A stretch of DNA of 64,000 nt from Hymenobacter terricola. Lineage in GTDB: Bacteria > Bacteroidota > Bacteroidia > Cytophagales > Hymenobacteraceae. The notes beneath the pieces are model-generated. The model did not search any database. It saw only the letters and a list, made by a program, of their open reading frames with translations, and was not told where the DNA came from. Position 1 is the stretch's first letter, and the number at the start of each line of letters is the position of its first letter. The stretch is from NCBI RefSeq assembly GCF_017921975.2, contig NZ_JAGEMO020000010.1:1-64000 (forward strand), in the 5' to 3' direction. The position numbers and the translations under genes were made by a program. Of the stretch, positions 51,586 to 60,170 are shown one piece after another.

Positions 51586-51681
51586 CCCGTCATGCTGAGC
51601 GCAGCCGAAGCATCTCTACCGCGTAAGTAATTCCCATTTACTACTGCGGTAGAGATGCTTCGCTGCGCTCAGCATGACGGG
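51586..51681. repeat. REP-A palindromic repeat, copy 5 (near-perfect)
   Basis: GCCCGTCATGCTGAGCGCAGC and its complement close the ends; inner GAAGCATCTCTACCGC / GCGGTAGAGATGCTTC. It separates convergent SDR and aldo/keto reductase genes. Confidence 0.9.
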
Positions 51682-51704
51682 CTTTTGACTACCGTTCCCA
51701 AGCC

Positions 51705-52565
51705 CTAGCGGAGGGCATCCAGCTCCTGCATATCCAGCGCGGTCAGCTGGATGGAGGCTGCCCGCACGTTTTCTTCGAGGTGGGCAATGCTGCCGGTGCC
51801 CGGGATGGGCAGGATGTTGGGGGCGTGGTGCAGCAGCCAGCTCAGGGCCAGCTGGCGCGCCGCCACCTGGTGCCGCGCCGCTACCTGCTCCACAATGGCC
51901 ATGTCCTGCACCTGGCCCCCGCCGATGGGAAACCACGGAATGAAGGCAATGCCCTGCTCGCGGCAATAGTCCAGCACGGGCTCGGCCGCCCGGTCGAAAA
52001 GGCTGTAGCGGTTCTGGACGGAAGCCACCGGGAAAAACTGCTGGGCCAGTCTGATGTCCTCAACCGACACTTCCGACAAGCCCAGGTGCCGCACCAGGCC
52101 CTGCTGCCGGAACTCGGCCAACGCCGTGAAGGTGCGCTCAGCGGGTACGCGCGGGTCGATGCGGTGCAGCTGGTAAAGGTCGATGCGCTCCAGGTGGAGG
52201 CGGCGCAGGCTGCCGTGGAGGGCATCGTGCAGGTGCTGCGGCGTGCCGTCGAGCAGCACGCCTTCCGGGGGTGGCCCGAAGCTCACGCACCCGCCCTTGG
52301 TGCCGATAACCAGCCCGGCCGGGTAGGGGTGCAGGGCTTCGGCGATTAGCTCTTCCGACACGAAGGGGCCGTACATATCAGCCGTGTCGATAAAGTTGAC
52401 CCCGAGCTCCACCACGCGGCGCAGCAGCGCGAGCATGGCCGGGCGGTCGGCGGGCTGGCCCCAGGCGGGCTGCGCCATAATGCGCATCGCGCCAAAGCCG
52501 AGCCGGTTGATAGGTAAATCACCTCCCAATAAGAAGGTGGGTGCTGCTGACAATGCGTTGTCCAT
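51705..52565 (-). CDS. Aldo/keto reductase
   Basis: The 286-residue (alpha/beta)8-barrel protein has the AKR tetrad D60 (FIDTADMYG), Y65, K90 (VIGTKGG) and H134 (YQLHRIDP), and a C-terminal NADPH-binding segment PIPGTGSIAHLEENVRAA. It reduces aldehydes or ketones with NADPH; the substrate is unknown. Convergent with the SDR gene and divergent from nothing close upstream (about 250 bases of spacer with no clear gene lie before 52817). Confidence 0.9.
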   Translation of the reverse strand: MDNALSAAPTFLLGGDLPINRLGFGAMRIMAQPAWGQPADRPAMLALLRRVVELGVNFIDTADMYGPFVSEELIAEALHPYPAGLVIGTKGGCVSFGPPPEGVLLDGTPQHLHDALHGSLRRLHLERIDLYQLHRIDPRVPAERTFTALAEFRQQGLVRHLGLSEVSVEDIRLAQQFFPVASVQNRYSLFDRAAEPVLDYCREQGIAFIPWFPIGGGQVQDMAIVEQVAARHQVAARQLALSWLLHHAPNILPIPGTGSIAHLEENVRAASIQLTALDMQELDALR

Positions 52566-52816
52566 GAATTAAGGATAGGTGGTGATGAGTAGCTGCCCTG
52601 GCAGCCATTGGATAGGACAAAGTTCCGAGGCCAGGCAGCTGGGTGTGCTATCCGAATTCCGGTTTGTGTGCCACAAATTGAGGAACCAGCCCGCTAGTGA
52701 CAGCTGCCGGTTGAGCCACCAATGAAACTGACCAGGGGATGCAGCGGAGCTTTTACCCAACCGGGTTAACGCGCCCCACCTTGCCGCTAAACCGGCCGTG
52801 CGGCTTCGCTAAAGCG

Positions 52817-54223
52817 CTATTCCTTCACCAGCTGCCGCGAAATGGGCACGCCGTCCACGTTCAGGAGCAGCGTGTACACGCCCACGGCCCGAATGCCCAG
52901 CTCGTCGGGCTTCAATTGGTATTGATAGCGGCCGGGGGCCTGGCGGTTGTAGCGAATGGTGCGCACGGTGCGGCCCGCCGCGTCGAGCACGGTGAGGACT
53001 ACCGGCGCCGTCCGGGGCAGCGTGTAGTTCAGGTTCAGCAGGTCGCCCACCGGGTTGGGGTAAGTTTCGACCTCGTATTCGGCCGTGGCCGAGGCCATGG
53101 TCACGCCGGTAACGGTGCGGTTGATGGTCCAGTCCACGGTGTAGCTGTGCTGCGTGAGGTGAGTGGCCCGGCGCGTGAGGGCCGTGGTATCAATCACCAC
53201 GGCGCGCACCACGTGGGTGCCCACCGGCAGCTGCGCAAGGGGTACGGTGATGCTGGTGGTGTTGCGGGCAAACACGATGCCGTCGCGAGTCCAGGTTACT
53301 CTGATGGAATTGGGCGCCGGCGGCAGCAGCGTGAGGGCAAACTGTAGGTTTTGGGTGGGCGCGTTGATGGCAAGCGCCGTGGGCGAGTACGATTGCAGCG
53401 GCGAAACCAGGGTGTGGAATTTTTCCACGAAAGCCTCGCGGCACACGGCGCAAAACGGCATGCCCAGAAACTGCATCTTGCAGTTCTGGTGGGGCTTTTG
53501 CCAGGTTGGGTCGGTGGTGTGCGGGTAGATGCCGATGCCATTTGTTCCCACCCACGGGGCCCAGCGCACGGTGGCGGGGTTGGTGGTTTGGGTCATGTTC
53601 TGGGTTTCGCGGGCGTACTGCGCCCCGGCCCAGTACTCATCCGAGAGCCCCGCGAACGAGTGGCCGATTTCGTGCACCATGATTTCGGTGGCGCTGGTAT
53701 TGGCCGAAGCCGTGGCCAGCGCCCCGCCCGAGCCGCCGTACTCGGTGTCGTTTACCAACACGAATACCTGGTCATAGCGCGGGAAATTATTGGCCAGCAC
53801 GGTGCCTATGGCCGCAGTGGCTGCAGGCACCAGCAAGCGGTGAATGCCGCCGTAGTCGAAGGTGCTGCCAAACGCGGTGGTGTTTGCGTAGACCACCGAT
53901 GTGGGGGAGCAGTCCGGGGCGGTGCGCGGGTGCGTCGAGCCGCTTTGCGTCGACGGCACTTCAATGGCAAACGCATTGAAATACGAGCGGTATTCCAGAA
54001 ACGGCGTCTGGCCAAACAGGCTGTTCATCGTCTGGGTCACACGGGTCAGAAACAGCGGCATCTCGCTGGCCCGGTAGCCGTCGGGCACGAAAACCAGGTT
54101 AATGCGCTTGGTGAGCGGGCCGGTTTTCACCAGCGTATCCACCGGGAACGTTTGGGCAGCGGCCGGCGTGGCCAGCGCGCCGCCCAGCAGCATGAGCAGC
54201 CAGAGAGTAGCGAGTTTTTTCAT
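52817..54223 (-). CDS. Secreted M64 metallopeptidase with T9SS sorting domain
   Basis: The 468-residue protein has a signal peptide (MKKLATLWLLMLLGGALA, cleavage after PAAAQ) and an M64 zinc-peptidase domain with HEIGHSFAGLSDEY (H184, E185, H188, D195). A linking Ig-like segment leads to a C-terminal Por-type sorting domain (about 395-468) with YPNPVGDLLNLNY. The last marks export by the type IX secretion system and cell-surface attachment. M64 includes the Clostridium IgA peptidase; the target here is unknown. Confidence 0.92.
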   Translation of the reverse strand: MKKLATLWLLMLLGGALATPAAAQTFPVDTLVKTGPLTKRINLVFVPDGYRASEMPLFLTRVTQTMNSLFGQTPFLEYRSYFNAFAIEVPSTQSGSTHPRTAPDCSPTSVVYANTTAFGSTFDYGGIHRLLVPAATAAIGTVLANNFPRYDQVFVLVNDTEYGGSGGALATASANTSATEIMVHEIGHSFAGLSDEYWAGAQYARETQNMTQTTNPATVRWAPWVGTNGIGIYPHTTDPTWQKPHQNCKMQFLGMPFCAVCREAFVEKFHTLVSPLQSYSPTALAINAPTQNLQFALTLLPPAPNSIRVTWTRDGIVFARNTTSITVPLAQLPVGTHVVRAVVIDTTALTRRATHLTQHSYTVDWTINRTVTGVTMASATAEYEVETYPNPVGDLLNLNYTLPRTAPVVLTVLDAAGRTVRTIRYNRQAPGRYQYQLKPDELGIRAVGVYTLLLNVDGVPISRQLVKE

Positions 54224-54232
54224 GAATTCGGG

Positions 54233-54730
54233 TTAAGACTTAGGCGGAACAGGAAATTCGGTGAGCAAAGTGGTGTTGCCGTCGGCTACTTCTTCCACGC
54301 GGATGGTGGCCGCGGTGGGCCGCAACGCCAGCCGCACAAAAAACTCGCCACTCGGCAGCTTCACCTCGCTGCGCTGGAAGGTGCGGTGGTCGTCGCCAAC
54401 GTGCTCTACGCTGTGCCGCAGCGGGTGCGCCACGCGCAGCTGGGCCAGGGCCTGCCCCCGGTTGTCCAGCTGCGACACGCGCACGAAATCCGGCGTGTCG
54501 GCATCGGCTTCCGGCGTTTTCAGGTCGCCGGGCACGGCCCTGGCCTGCAGTACTTCCAGCCGCGAACCCGTGGTGGCCGCCGTCATCCGGCAGCTGAGAA
54601 ACAGCAGCTGCGGGGCGGCAAGGGTAGCAGTAGCCACCAGCGGTTGGTAAGCCGCCGCCGGCCGCCGGGTGCATCCGGCCACGCCGGTTAGCAGCCCGAG
54701 CAGCAGCAACGGCTTCGAAAGCTGTTTCAT
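54233..54730 (-). CDS. Lipoprotein of unknown function next to M64 peptidase
   Basis: The 165-residue protein has a lipoprotein signal (KPLLLLGLLTGVAGC, Cys20) and a beta-rich C-terminal half (SEVKLPSGEFFVRLALRP). It is nine bases upstream of the M64 peptidase gene on the same strand, an arrangement I have seen in related genomes, so co-function at the cell surface is likely but unproven. No catalytic motif. Confidence 0.75.
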   Translation of the reverse strand: MKQLSKPLLLLGLLTGVAGCTRRPAAAYQPLVATATLAAPQLLFLSCRMTAATTGSRLEVLQARAVPGDLKTPEADADTPDFVRVSQLDNRGQALAQLRVAHPLRHSVEHVGDDHRTFQRSEVKLPSGEFFVRLALRPTAATIRVEEVADGNTTLLTEFPVPPKS

Positions 54731-54812
54731 GAAGTTAAATGTAGGGCTTTGTTAATAATGAATTGAATCTATTTTGGCTTCTCATCGCAGCTCAATCTAA
54801 AGGCTGTCGGCG

Positions 54813-54820
54813 CATCTTTG
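54813..54820 (+). promoter_or_regulatory. Candidate -7 promoter box (CATCTTTG) for LysR gene
   Basis: One mismatch from TAnnTTTG, ending 4 bases before the ATG at 54825. Confidence 0.4.
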
Positions 54821-54824
54821 CCTT

Positions 54825-55730
54825 ATGCTTTCCCATCCGCACGAAGTCTTCCTCGAAGTAGCCCAGCGCCTGAGTTTCACCAAGGCCAGCCAGGCGCTGT
54901 TTATCAGCCAGTCGGCTGTGAGCAAGCAGGTGAAAGCCCTGGAGGAGCACTACAAAACCGGCCTGTTCGAGCGCCTCGGCAGCAGCATTCAGCTCACGCC
55001 GGCCGGCCTCAAGCTCTACCAGAAGCTGCTGCAAGCCAAGCAGCTGCAACAGGAGCTGCACCAGGAAATGAGCGAGCTGAGCACGGCGTTCGCGCCCACC
55101 ATGCACCTCATCATCGGGGCCAGCACCACCATCTCGCTCTACGTGCTGCCGCCCGTGGTGTCGGCCTACCTGCGGCTGCACCCCAACCGCCAGCTCAGCC
55201 TCAAAAACCGCAATTCCGATAACATCCTGCGGGCCCTGCTCGACCATGAAATCGAGTTGGGCATCATCGAAGGCATCCACAAAGTGAGCAACGTGACCTA
55301 CACGCCCCTGCTCACCGACGACGTGGTGGCCGTGTGCGCCGCCAACACGCCGCTCGAACACCGCACCCTCGAAATCCACGACCTGCTCACCACGCCGCTG
55401 GCCCTGCGCGAGGACGGTTCCGGCACCCTGGCCGTGCTCGAAGAAGCCCTGGCCCGGCACCGCATCAAGCTGGCCGCCCTGCCCGTGCGGGTGCGCCTGG
55501 GCGGCACCGAAGCCCTCAAAAACTTCGTGCGGGTCGATACCTGCCTGGCTTTCCTGCCCCGGCAGGCCGTGGTGAAAGAGCTGGCTTCCGGCGAGTTCGT
55601 CGAAGTCAAAATCAAGGATTTTCCCCTGCGGCGCAAGTTCAATTTCATCCAGCGCAAGGGCACGGAGAACAACGCACCTTACAAGGATTTCCTGCAATTC
55701 ACCAGGCGCTACTATTCCGGCAAGGCATAG
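54825..55730 (+). CDS. LysR-family transcriptional regulator
   Basis: The 301-residue protein has the LysR winged HTH at the N-terminus (FLEVAQRLSFTKASQALFIS, QSAVSKQVKALEEHYKTGLF) and a two-lobed effector-binding domain (about 90-295). It resembles the CysL/CbbR-type group. It lies on the same strand as, and 63 bases upstream of, threonine synthase, but no classical LTTR site pattern was identified; regulation of that gene is possible only. Confidence 0.9.
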   Translation: MLSHPHEVFLEVAQRLSFTKASQALFISQSAVSKQVKALEEHYKTGLFERLGSSIQLTPAGLKLYQKLLQAKQLQQELHQEMSELSTAFAPTMHLIIGASTTISLYVLPPVVSAYLRLHPNRQLSLKNRNSDNILRALLDHEIELGIIEGIHKVSNVTYTPLLTDDVVAVCAANTPLEHRTLEIHDLLTTPLALREDGSGTLAVLEEALARHRIKLAALPVRVRLGGTEALKNFVRVDTCLAFLPRQAVVKELASGEFVEVKIKDFPLRRKFNFIQRKGTENNAPYKDFLQFTRRYYSGKA

Positions 55731-55781
55731 GCTATTCCAAATGCCCATCCCAAACAGGCATACCCCGGTCCGGGTATTTCC

Positions 55782-55789
55782 GTACTTTG
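55782..55789 (+). promoter_or_regulatory. Candidate -7 promoter box (GTACTTTG) for threonine synthase
   Basis: The same octamer as at 10824-10831, ending 4 bases before the ATG at 55794. Confidence 0.35.
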
Positions 55790-55793
55790 CCCC

Positions 55794-56996
55794 ATGAACC
55801 TGGTCGCCTCCGATTCCCTTTCCCGTTTAGCCGCATTGCACTGCTCGGCCTGCGGCACCGCGTGTTCTGCCTTCGATTTGCAGCGCGTTTCAGCCTGTTG
55901 CAGCCTGCCCCTCGTGGCCGGCTACGACTTGCAGGAACCCCTCAGCCGCGACGTAATCGACCAGACCGATGCGTCGATGTGGCGCTACAGCGCGTTGCTG
56001 CCCCTGCTCCACGACGAAAACAAAGTCACCTTAGGCGAAGGCCTGACCCCGCTGCTGCGCTTGCCGCGCCTGGCCGCGCGCCACGAGCTGTCCTCCCTTC
56101 TCTTGAAGGACGAAGGCCAAAATCCCACCGGCTCGTTCAAAGCGCGCGGCCTTAGCATGGCCGTTTCCAAAGCCAAAGAACTGGGCGTGGAAGGCTGCAT
56201 CATCCCCACGGCCGGCAACGCGGGCGTGGCCCTGGCCGCCTACTGCGCCCGCGCCGGCCTCAAAGCCGTGGTGGTGATGCCCCGCCACACCCCGCAGGCC
56301 TTCAAGGAAGAATGCTACTGGTACGGGGCCGAAGTGGAGCTGGTCGATGGCCTCATCAGCGACTGCGGGGCGCGTGTGCGCCAGCGCAACGCCGACGGCG
56401 CCCTGCTCGACATCTCGACCCTGAAAGAGCCCTACCGCCTCGAAGGCAAGAAAACCATGGGCTACGAAATCGCCGAGCAGCTGGGCTGGACCCTGCCCGA
56501 CGTGCTGCTCTACCCCGCCGGCGGCGGCACCGGCCTCATCGGCATCTGGAAAGCCTTTCAGGAAATGAAGGCCCTCGGCTGGCTCGCGCCCGGCGTGAAA
56601 CTGCCACGCATGGTGGCCGTGCAGGCCGAAAACTGCTGTCCGCTCCTCGAAACCTACCTCGGCCACCAGCCCAACTGCCACGCCTACCAGGGCCGCGCCA
56701 CGCTGGCCAACGGCCTGGCCGTGCCGCACCCGCTGGGCGAGGCCATGATGCTGCGCGTGCTGCGCGAGTCCAACGGCACGGTGGTGAGCGTGAGCGAAGA
56801 AGGCATGCTGGCCGGCATGCGCGACCTTGGCCAGCAGGAAGGCCTGTTCGTAGCCCCCGAAGGCGGCGCCGTGTGGACGGCCGCCCGCCAGCTGCTCGAT
56901 TCCGGCTGGCTGCACCGCGACGAGAAAATCCTGCTCCTGAACACCGGCAACGGCCAGAAATACATGGACAACGTGGCCGGCCGGGCCTGGGAATAG
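55794..56996 (+). CDS. thrC: Threonine synthase
   Basis: The 400-residue PLP enzyme has a Cys-rich N-terminal segment (C17, C20, C24, C35, C36), the PLP lysine in GSFKARGL (K116), PTAGNAGVALAAYCARAG and a glycine-rich phosphate loop in YPAGGGTGLIGIWKAF. It converts O-phospho-L-homoserine to L-threonine in the aspartate pathway. The length fits the plant/archaeal-like short class of threonine synthases. The Cys-rich start could bind zinc. The other thr genes are not in the window. Confidence 0.88.
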   Translation: MNLVASDSLSRLAALHCSACGTACSAFDLQRVSACCSLPLVAGYDLQEPLSRDVIDQTDASMWRYSALLPLLHDENKVTLGEGLTPLLRLPRLAARHELSSLLLKDEGQNPTGSFKARGLSMAVSKAKELGVEGCIIPTAGNAGVALAAYCARAGLKAVVVMPRHTPQAFKEECYWYGAEVELVDGLISDCGARVRQRNADGALLDISTLKEPYRLEGKKTMGYEIAEQLGWTLPDVLLYPAGGGTGLIGIWKAFQEMKALGWLAPGVKLPRMVAVQAENCCPLLETYLGHQPNCHAYQGRATLANGLAVPHPLGEAMMLRVLRESNGTVVSVSEEGMLAGMRDLGQQEGLFVAPEGGAVWTAARQLLDSGWLHRDEKILLLNTGNGQKYMDNVAGRAWE

Positions 56997-57018
56997 GGGT
57001 TGAGAGAACGAAAAAGGA

Positions 57019-57125
57019 ACGTCATGCTGAGCGTAGCCGAAGCATCTCGCGTGCAGCAGTAATCCTTTCCCTGCGATTGGTTTACTAAAGCACGCGAGAT
57101 GCTTCGGCTGCGCTCAGCATGACGT
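57019..57125. repeat. REP-A palindromic repeat, copy 6
   Basis: ACGTCATGCTGAGCGTAGC at the left, GCTGCGCTCAGCATGACGT at the right, inner GAAGCATCTCGCGTGC / GCACGCGAGATGCTTC. Immediately after, 57126-57145 shows a partial extra unit (GTGCTCAGCATAGCG). Confidence 0.9.
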
Positions 57126-57185
57126 TTGGTGCTCAGCATAGCGTTTCGGGATTTTCCTTACAGCAACCGACTCCAACCTCGGCAA

Positions 57186-57193
57186 TACCTTTG
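57186..57193 (+). promoter_or_regulatory. Candidate -7 promoter box (TACCTTTG) for glycosyltransferase-deacetylase gene
   Basis: Exact TAnnTTTG match ending 4 bases before the ATG at 57198, implying a near-leaderless mRNA. This supports 57198 over an upstream in-frame codon at 57126. Confidence 0.5.
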
Positions 57194-57197
57194 CCGC

Positions 57198-59051
57198 ATG
57201 CGCATCCTCCACGTTCTTTCGGCCGAGTTTTTTGCGGGCTCCGTGGCCTATGCCGTGCAGCTGGCCGAGGCGCACCGCCAGCAGGGCCACACCGTCTGGC
57301 TGCTGTCCGATTCCGACCAGCTGCCCACCCAGGCCACGCAGGTTCGCGTGCCCATCAGCAACCGTCGTTTTGGGCAGCGGCTGCGCAACAGCCAGCGCAT
57401 CCGGCAGCTGGTGCAGCTCGAAAATATTGACGTAGTGCACGCCCATTCCCGGGCCGCCAGCTGGGTGAGCTACCTCGCCCTGCGCGGCCTGAAAGTGCCG
57501 CTGGTGAGCACCGTGCACGGCCGCCAACACCTGCATACGTCTACCTCGCTGTTTGATATCTACGGCGATAAAGTCATCGCCATCTGCGAAAACCTGCGGG
57601 CGCACCTAGTAGCGGAAGTGAAGATGGACGCCGCCAAAATCGTCACCATTCCAAACGGCGTGGCCTTTGGCAACGAAGAATTAACGAGCAATAATTCTTC
57701 GGTATTCATTCCTCATTCTTCAGTAAGAATATCGTTCATCGGCCGCTTCAACGGCGGCAAGGGCGAGCGGGCCGCCGCCCTGCTCCAACACGTTTTCCCG
57801 GCTTTGCTGCGCGAATTTCCACTCCTCAGCTTGGCCCTAATCGGTGGGGAGCTGGAACACCTGCCCGCAGCCGGAAAGGCTGCGCTAGCGCAGCTCCAGG
57901 CCGATTTTGGAGACCGGATAGAAGTGGTGGGCTTCACCGATGACGTGGCCGGCTGGCTGGCACGCACCACGCTGGTCATCGGCGCGGGGCGGGTGGCCAT
58001 TGAGGCGCTAGGGGCGGGCCGGCCGGTGCTGGCGTTGGGCGAAGCCAGCTACGCAGGTTTGGTTACCGAAGAGACGTTTGCCTCGGCCGCCGCTTCCAAC
58101 TTTGGGGATATTTCAGCAGTCGTTTCCGCCAATGAAGTGGATTACAATGCGCTGCTGGCCGATGCGCGGGCTTTCCTGCCGGCCCCGCAGCCGGTCACGG
58201 TGGCGTTGCGGCAGCAGGTACGGGCGCACTATGACGCCGCCACCGTGGCGGCGCGGGTGCTGGCCGTATACCAGGCCGCCCGGATGCACAAAGCTTCGCC
58301 GGGCTTTATTCCGGTGCTGATGTACCATAAAATCCCCGATGCACCGCTGGCCACTAAACATCAGATTTACGTCACGAAAGACAATTTTGAAAAACACCTG
58401 GCCTATTTCAAAAAGCAGAAATTAACGCCCATTACGTTTGCTGATTATTTGAAATATGCGAACGGTGAATTGTCATTGGCTGATTTTCCGGCGCGCCCTA
58501 TTATTCTCACGTTCGACGACGGCTACACCGATAATTACACCAATCTGCTGCCGCTAATGCAGCAGTACGGCTACCGGGGGGTGCTGTATTTATTGGGCGA
58601 TTTTGACGTGCGCTATAATCAATGGGACCTGGCCGTAGACCCCACCGAGCCCCGCTCCGATATTATGGACCTGGCCCAAAAACGGCGTTTCGTGGCTGCT
58701 GGCTGGGAAATTGGCGCGCACACCATGTCGCACCCAAAGCTAACCACCCTGCCACTAGCCGCCGCCGCTACCGAAATTCAGCGCAGCAAAACGGAATTAG
58801 AAGCCGTTCTGAAAACTGAAATTGTCAGCTTTGCCTATCCGTATGGCGACATCAACGAGGCGGTGAAAAATGCGGTGCGCGACGCCGGTTTCGCCCTCGG
58901 CATTGCCACCGACACCGGCGGCCTGCACCTGGAAGACGACCGAATGCAGGTGTTTCGGATAAATATGTTCCCGAACGAAACAACGAGCAGCCTATTCAAA
59001 AAAACGTCGCCCTGGTACCGCAAATATTACCGCTGGAAGCGCGGCAAATAA
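57198..59051 (+). CDS. Fusion of GT4-type glycosyltransferase and NodB-like polysaccharide deacetylase
   Basis: The 617-residue protein joins a GT-B glycosyltransferase (about 1-375: MRILHVLSAEFFAGSVAYAV, AHSRAASWVSYLALRGLKVP, VIGAGRVAIEALGAGRPVLA) to a CE4 NodB-type deacetylase (about 380-617). The second domain has the catalytic Asp pair D440-D441 in LTFDDGYTDN, zinc ligands H508 and H512 in AHTMSHPK, and FAYPYGDINEA. It could assemble and deacetylate a glycan at the envelope; no signal peptide is seen, so it is probably cytoplasmic or peripheral. The N-terminal domain carries an in-frame repeat (residues about 158-175, NEELTSNNSSVFIPHSS). The GT part is GC-rich, the deacetylase half relatively AT-rich, suggesting separate origins. 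Confidence 0.85.
   Translation: MRILHVLSAEFFAGSVAYAVQLAEAHRQQGHTVWLLSDSDQLPTQATQVRVPISNRRFGQRLRNSQRIRQLVQLENIDVVHAHSRAASWVSYLALRGLKVPLVSTVHGRQHLHTSTSLFDIYGDKVIAICENLRAHLVAEVKMDAAKIVTIPNGVAFGNEELTSNNSSVFIPHSSVRISFIGRFNGGKGERAAALLQHVFPALLREFPLLSLALIGGELEHLPAAGKAALAQLQADFGDRIEVVGFTDDVAGWLARTTLVIGAGRVAIEALGAGRPVLALGEASYAGLVTEETFASAAASNFGDISAVVSANEVDYNALLADARAFLPAPQPVTVALRQQVRAHYDAATVAARVLAVYQAARMHKASPGFIPVLMYHKIPDAPLATKHQIYVTKDNFEKHLAYFKKQKLTPITFADYLKYANGELSLADFPARPIILTFDDGYTDNYTNLLPLMQQYGYRGVLYLLGDFDVRYNQWDLAVDPTEPRSDIMDLAQKRRFVAAGWEIGAHTMSHPKLTTLPLAAAATEIQRSKTELEAVLKTEIVSFAYPYGDINEAVKNAVRDAGFALGIATDTGGLHLEDDRMQVFRINMFPNETTSSLFKKTSPWYRKYYRWKRGK
57671..57725. repeat. GAAGAATGAGGAATGA-type repeat inside the glycosyltransferase gene
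   Basis: The segment reads AACGAAGAATTAACGAGC then ATTCTTCGG...ATTCCTCATTCTTCAGTA and encodes NEELTSNNSSVFIPHSSV (18 residues, 54 bases) without shifting the frame. Same family as the copies at 25384 and 39981. Confidence 0.8.
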
Positions 59052-59066
59052 GCGCGGTGCGCCGCG

Positions 59067-59351
59067 CTATTGCGCCATATTCTCATCCCGAAATTGCACC
59101 AGCACTTGCCGCAGCTGTTCGTCGCTGACCTCGACCAGCTCTACTTTTTTGAAGGGCGAGGTGTGGCCGGCCAGCAGGGTCACCCGGCTTTTGGCAATGC
59201 CAAAAACGGCGGCCAGATAAGTCTGAAGCGCAGCGTTGGCCTTGCCATCGTGGGCGGGCGCGTTCAGGCGCACCGTAGCGGTACCGTCGGGGCCGATGAG
59301 CAGTTGGTTGACGCGGCTGCCGGGCTTGGCTTTGAGGTGAAGAAGGGCCAT
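59067..59351 (-). CDS. DUF167/YggU family protein
   Basis: The 94-residue protein has the YggU signature LKAKPGSRVNQLLIG and LNAPAHDGKANAALQTYLAAVFG with KSRVTLLAGHTSPFKKVELV. Its function is unknown although it is widely conserved. The ATG at 59351 gives the typical start MALLHLKAKPGS; a longer frame extends upstream into the endonuclease gene end. It follows the endonuclease III-like gene by 17 bases and is probably co-transcribed. Confidence 0.85.
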   Translation of the reverse strand: MALLHLKAKPGSRVNQLLIGPDGTATVRLNAPAHDGKANAALQTYLAAVFGIAKSRVTLLAGHTSPFKKVELVEVSDEQLRQVLVQFRDENMAQ

Positions 59352-59368
59352 GCAGTGGCAAAAATAGC

Positions 59369-60118
59369 CTACGCCGGGCGTCCCAGTCGGGCCTGCCCGA
59401 ACGGGCACTGGTCCAGCACCACGCACCGGCCACAGGCCGGCCCGCTAAAGTAGCAGCACTTCTGGCCGTGAAACATGAGCGCCTCGTGGTGGTCGTACAC
59501 CTGCTGGGCGTCCCAGCCGGGCGGCAGCAAGGCTTCCAGCAGCTTGTGGGCCGGTCCTTCGCCCACCTTCGGCCCGATGAGGCCCAGGCGCTGGGCCACG
59601 CGGTGGTGGTGGCTGTCAACGGGCATGGCCGGGATGCGCAGCGTGCTGAAGAGGAGCGTAGCGGCGCTGGTTTTCGGCCCCACGCCGCTGATGCTTTCCA
59701 ACCAGGCGCGGGCTTCGGGAATGGGCATTTCGGCCAGAAAATCGAGCGAGCAAGGCGCATCGGTGCCGCCGCGCTTGCTGATTTCGCGCAGCACGGCCTG
59801 GATGCGGGGAGCCTTTTGCTCGGGCCAGGTGCAGGCCCGGATGGCGTGCTGCACGGCATTGGTGGGAGCCTCGCGCACGGCTTCCCAGGTGGGGTAAGCC
59901 GCCCGTAGCTCCTGGTAAGCCCGGTGCGAGTCGGCGTTTTTGGTGCGGTGCGACAGCAGGGCGCTCACCAACTCGCTCAGCGGGTCTTTGGTGCTGAAAA
60001 ATGGGAAAGGGGCGCCGTATTCGGTGCACAGACGGGCGTGGACCAGCAAGGCTTTGGCCTGGCGGGCGGCAAAGTCGGTGGCCAGCGTTTCGGCGGTAGG
60101 GGAGGTGGGAGGCGGCAT
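59369..60118 (-). CDS. nth: Endonuclease III-like DNA glycosylase/AP lyase
   Basis: The 249-residue HhH-GPD protein has K149 in ISGVGPKTSAATLLFS, the catalytic D168 in MPVDSHHHRVA, and a 4Fe-4S cluster C222-x6-C229-x2-C232-x5-C238 in CYFSGPACGRCVVLDQCPF. It would remove oxidised pyrimidines from DNA and cleave the backbone. One unusual feature is LLSHRTKNADSHRAY at 54-68, where most Nth proteins have LSAQ(T/A)TD. This and a longer N-terminal tail mark it as a divergent Nth subgroup. The ATG at 60118 is preferred; an upstream TTG at 60187 lies inside a hairpin. Confidence 0.85.
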   Translation of the reverse strand: MPPPTSPTAETLATDFAARQAKALLVHARLCTEYGAPFPFFSTKDPLSELVSALLSHRTKNADSHRAYQELRAAYPTWEAVREAPTNAVQHAIRACTWPEQKAPRIQAVLREISKRGGTDAPCSLDFLAEMPIPEARAWLESISGVGPKTSAATLLFSTLRIPAMPVDSHHHRVAQRLGLIGPKVGEGPAHKLLEALLPPGWDAQQVYDHHEALMFHGQKCCYFSGPACGRCVVLDQCPFGQARLGRPA

Positions 60119-60170
60119 CCCCGGCTTACGCGGGCCATCGGGGCCGGGGTTGCCGGGGTAAAAATGCGAA

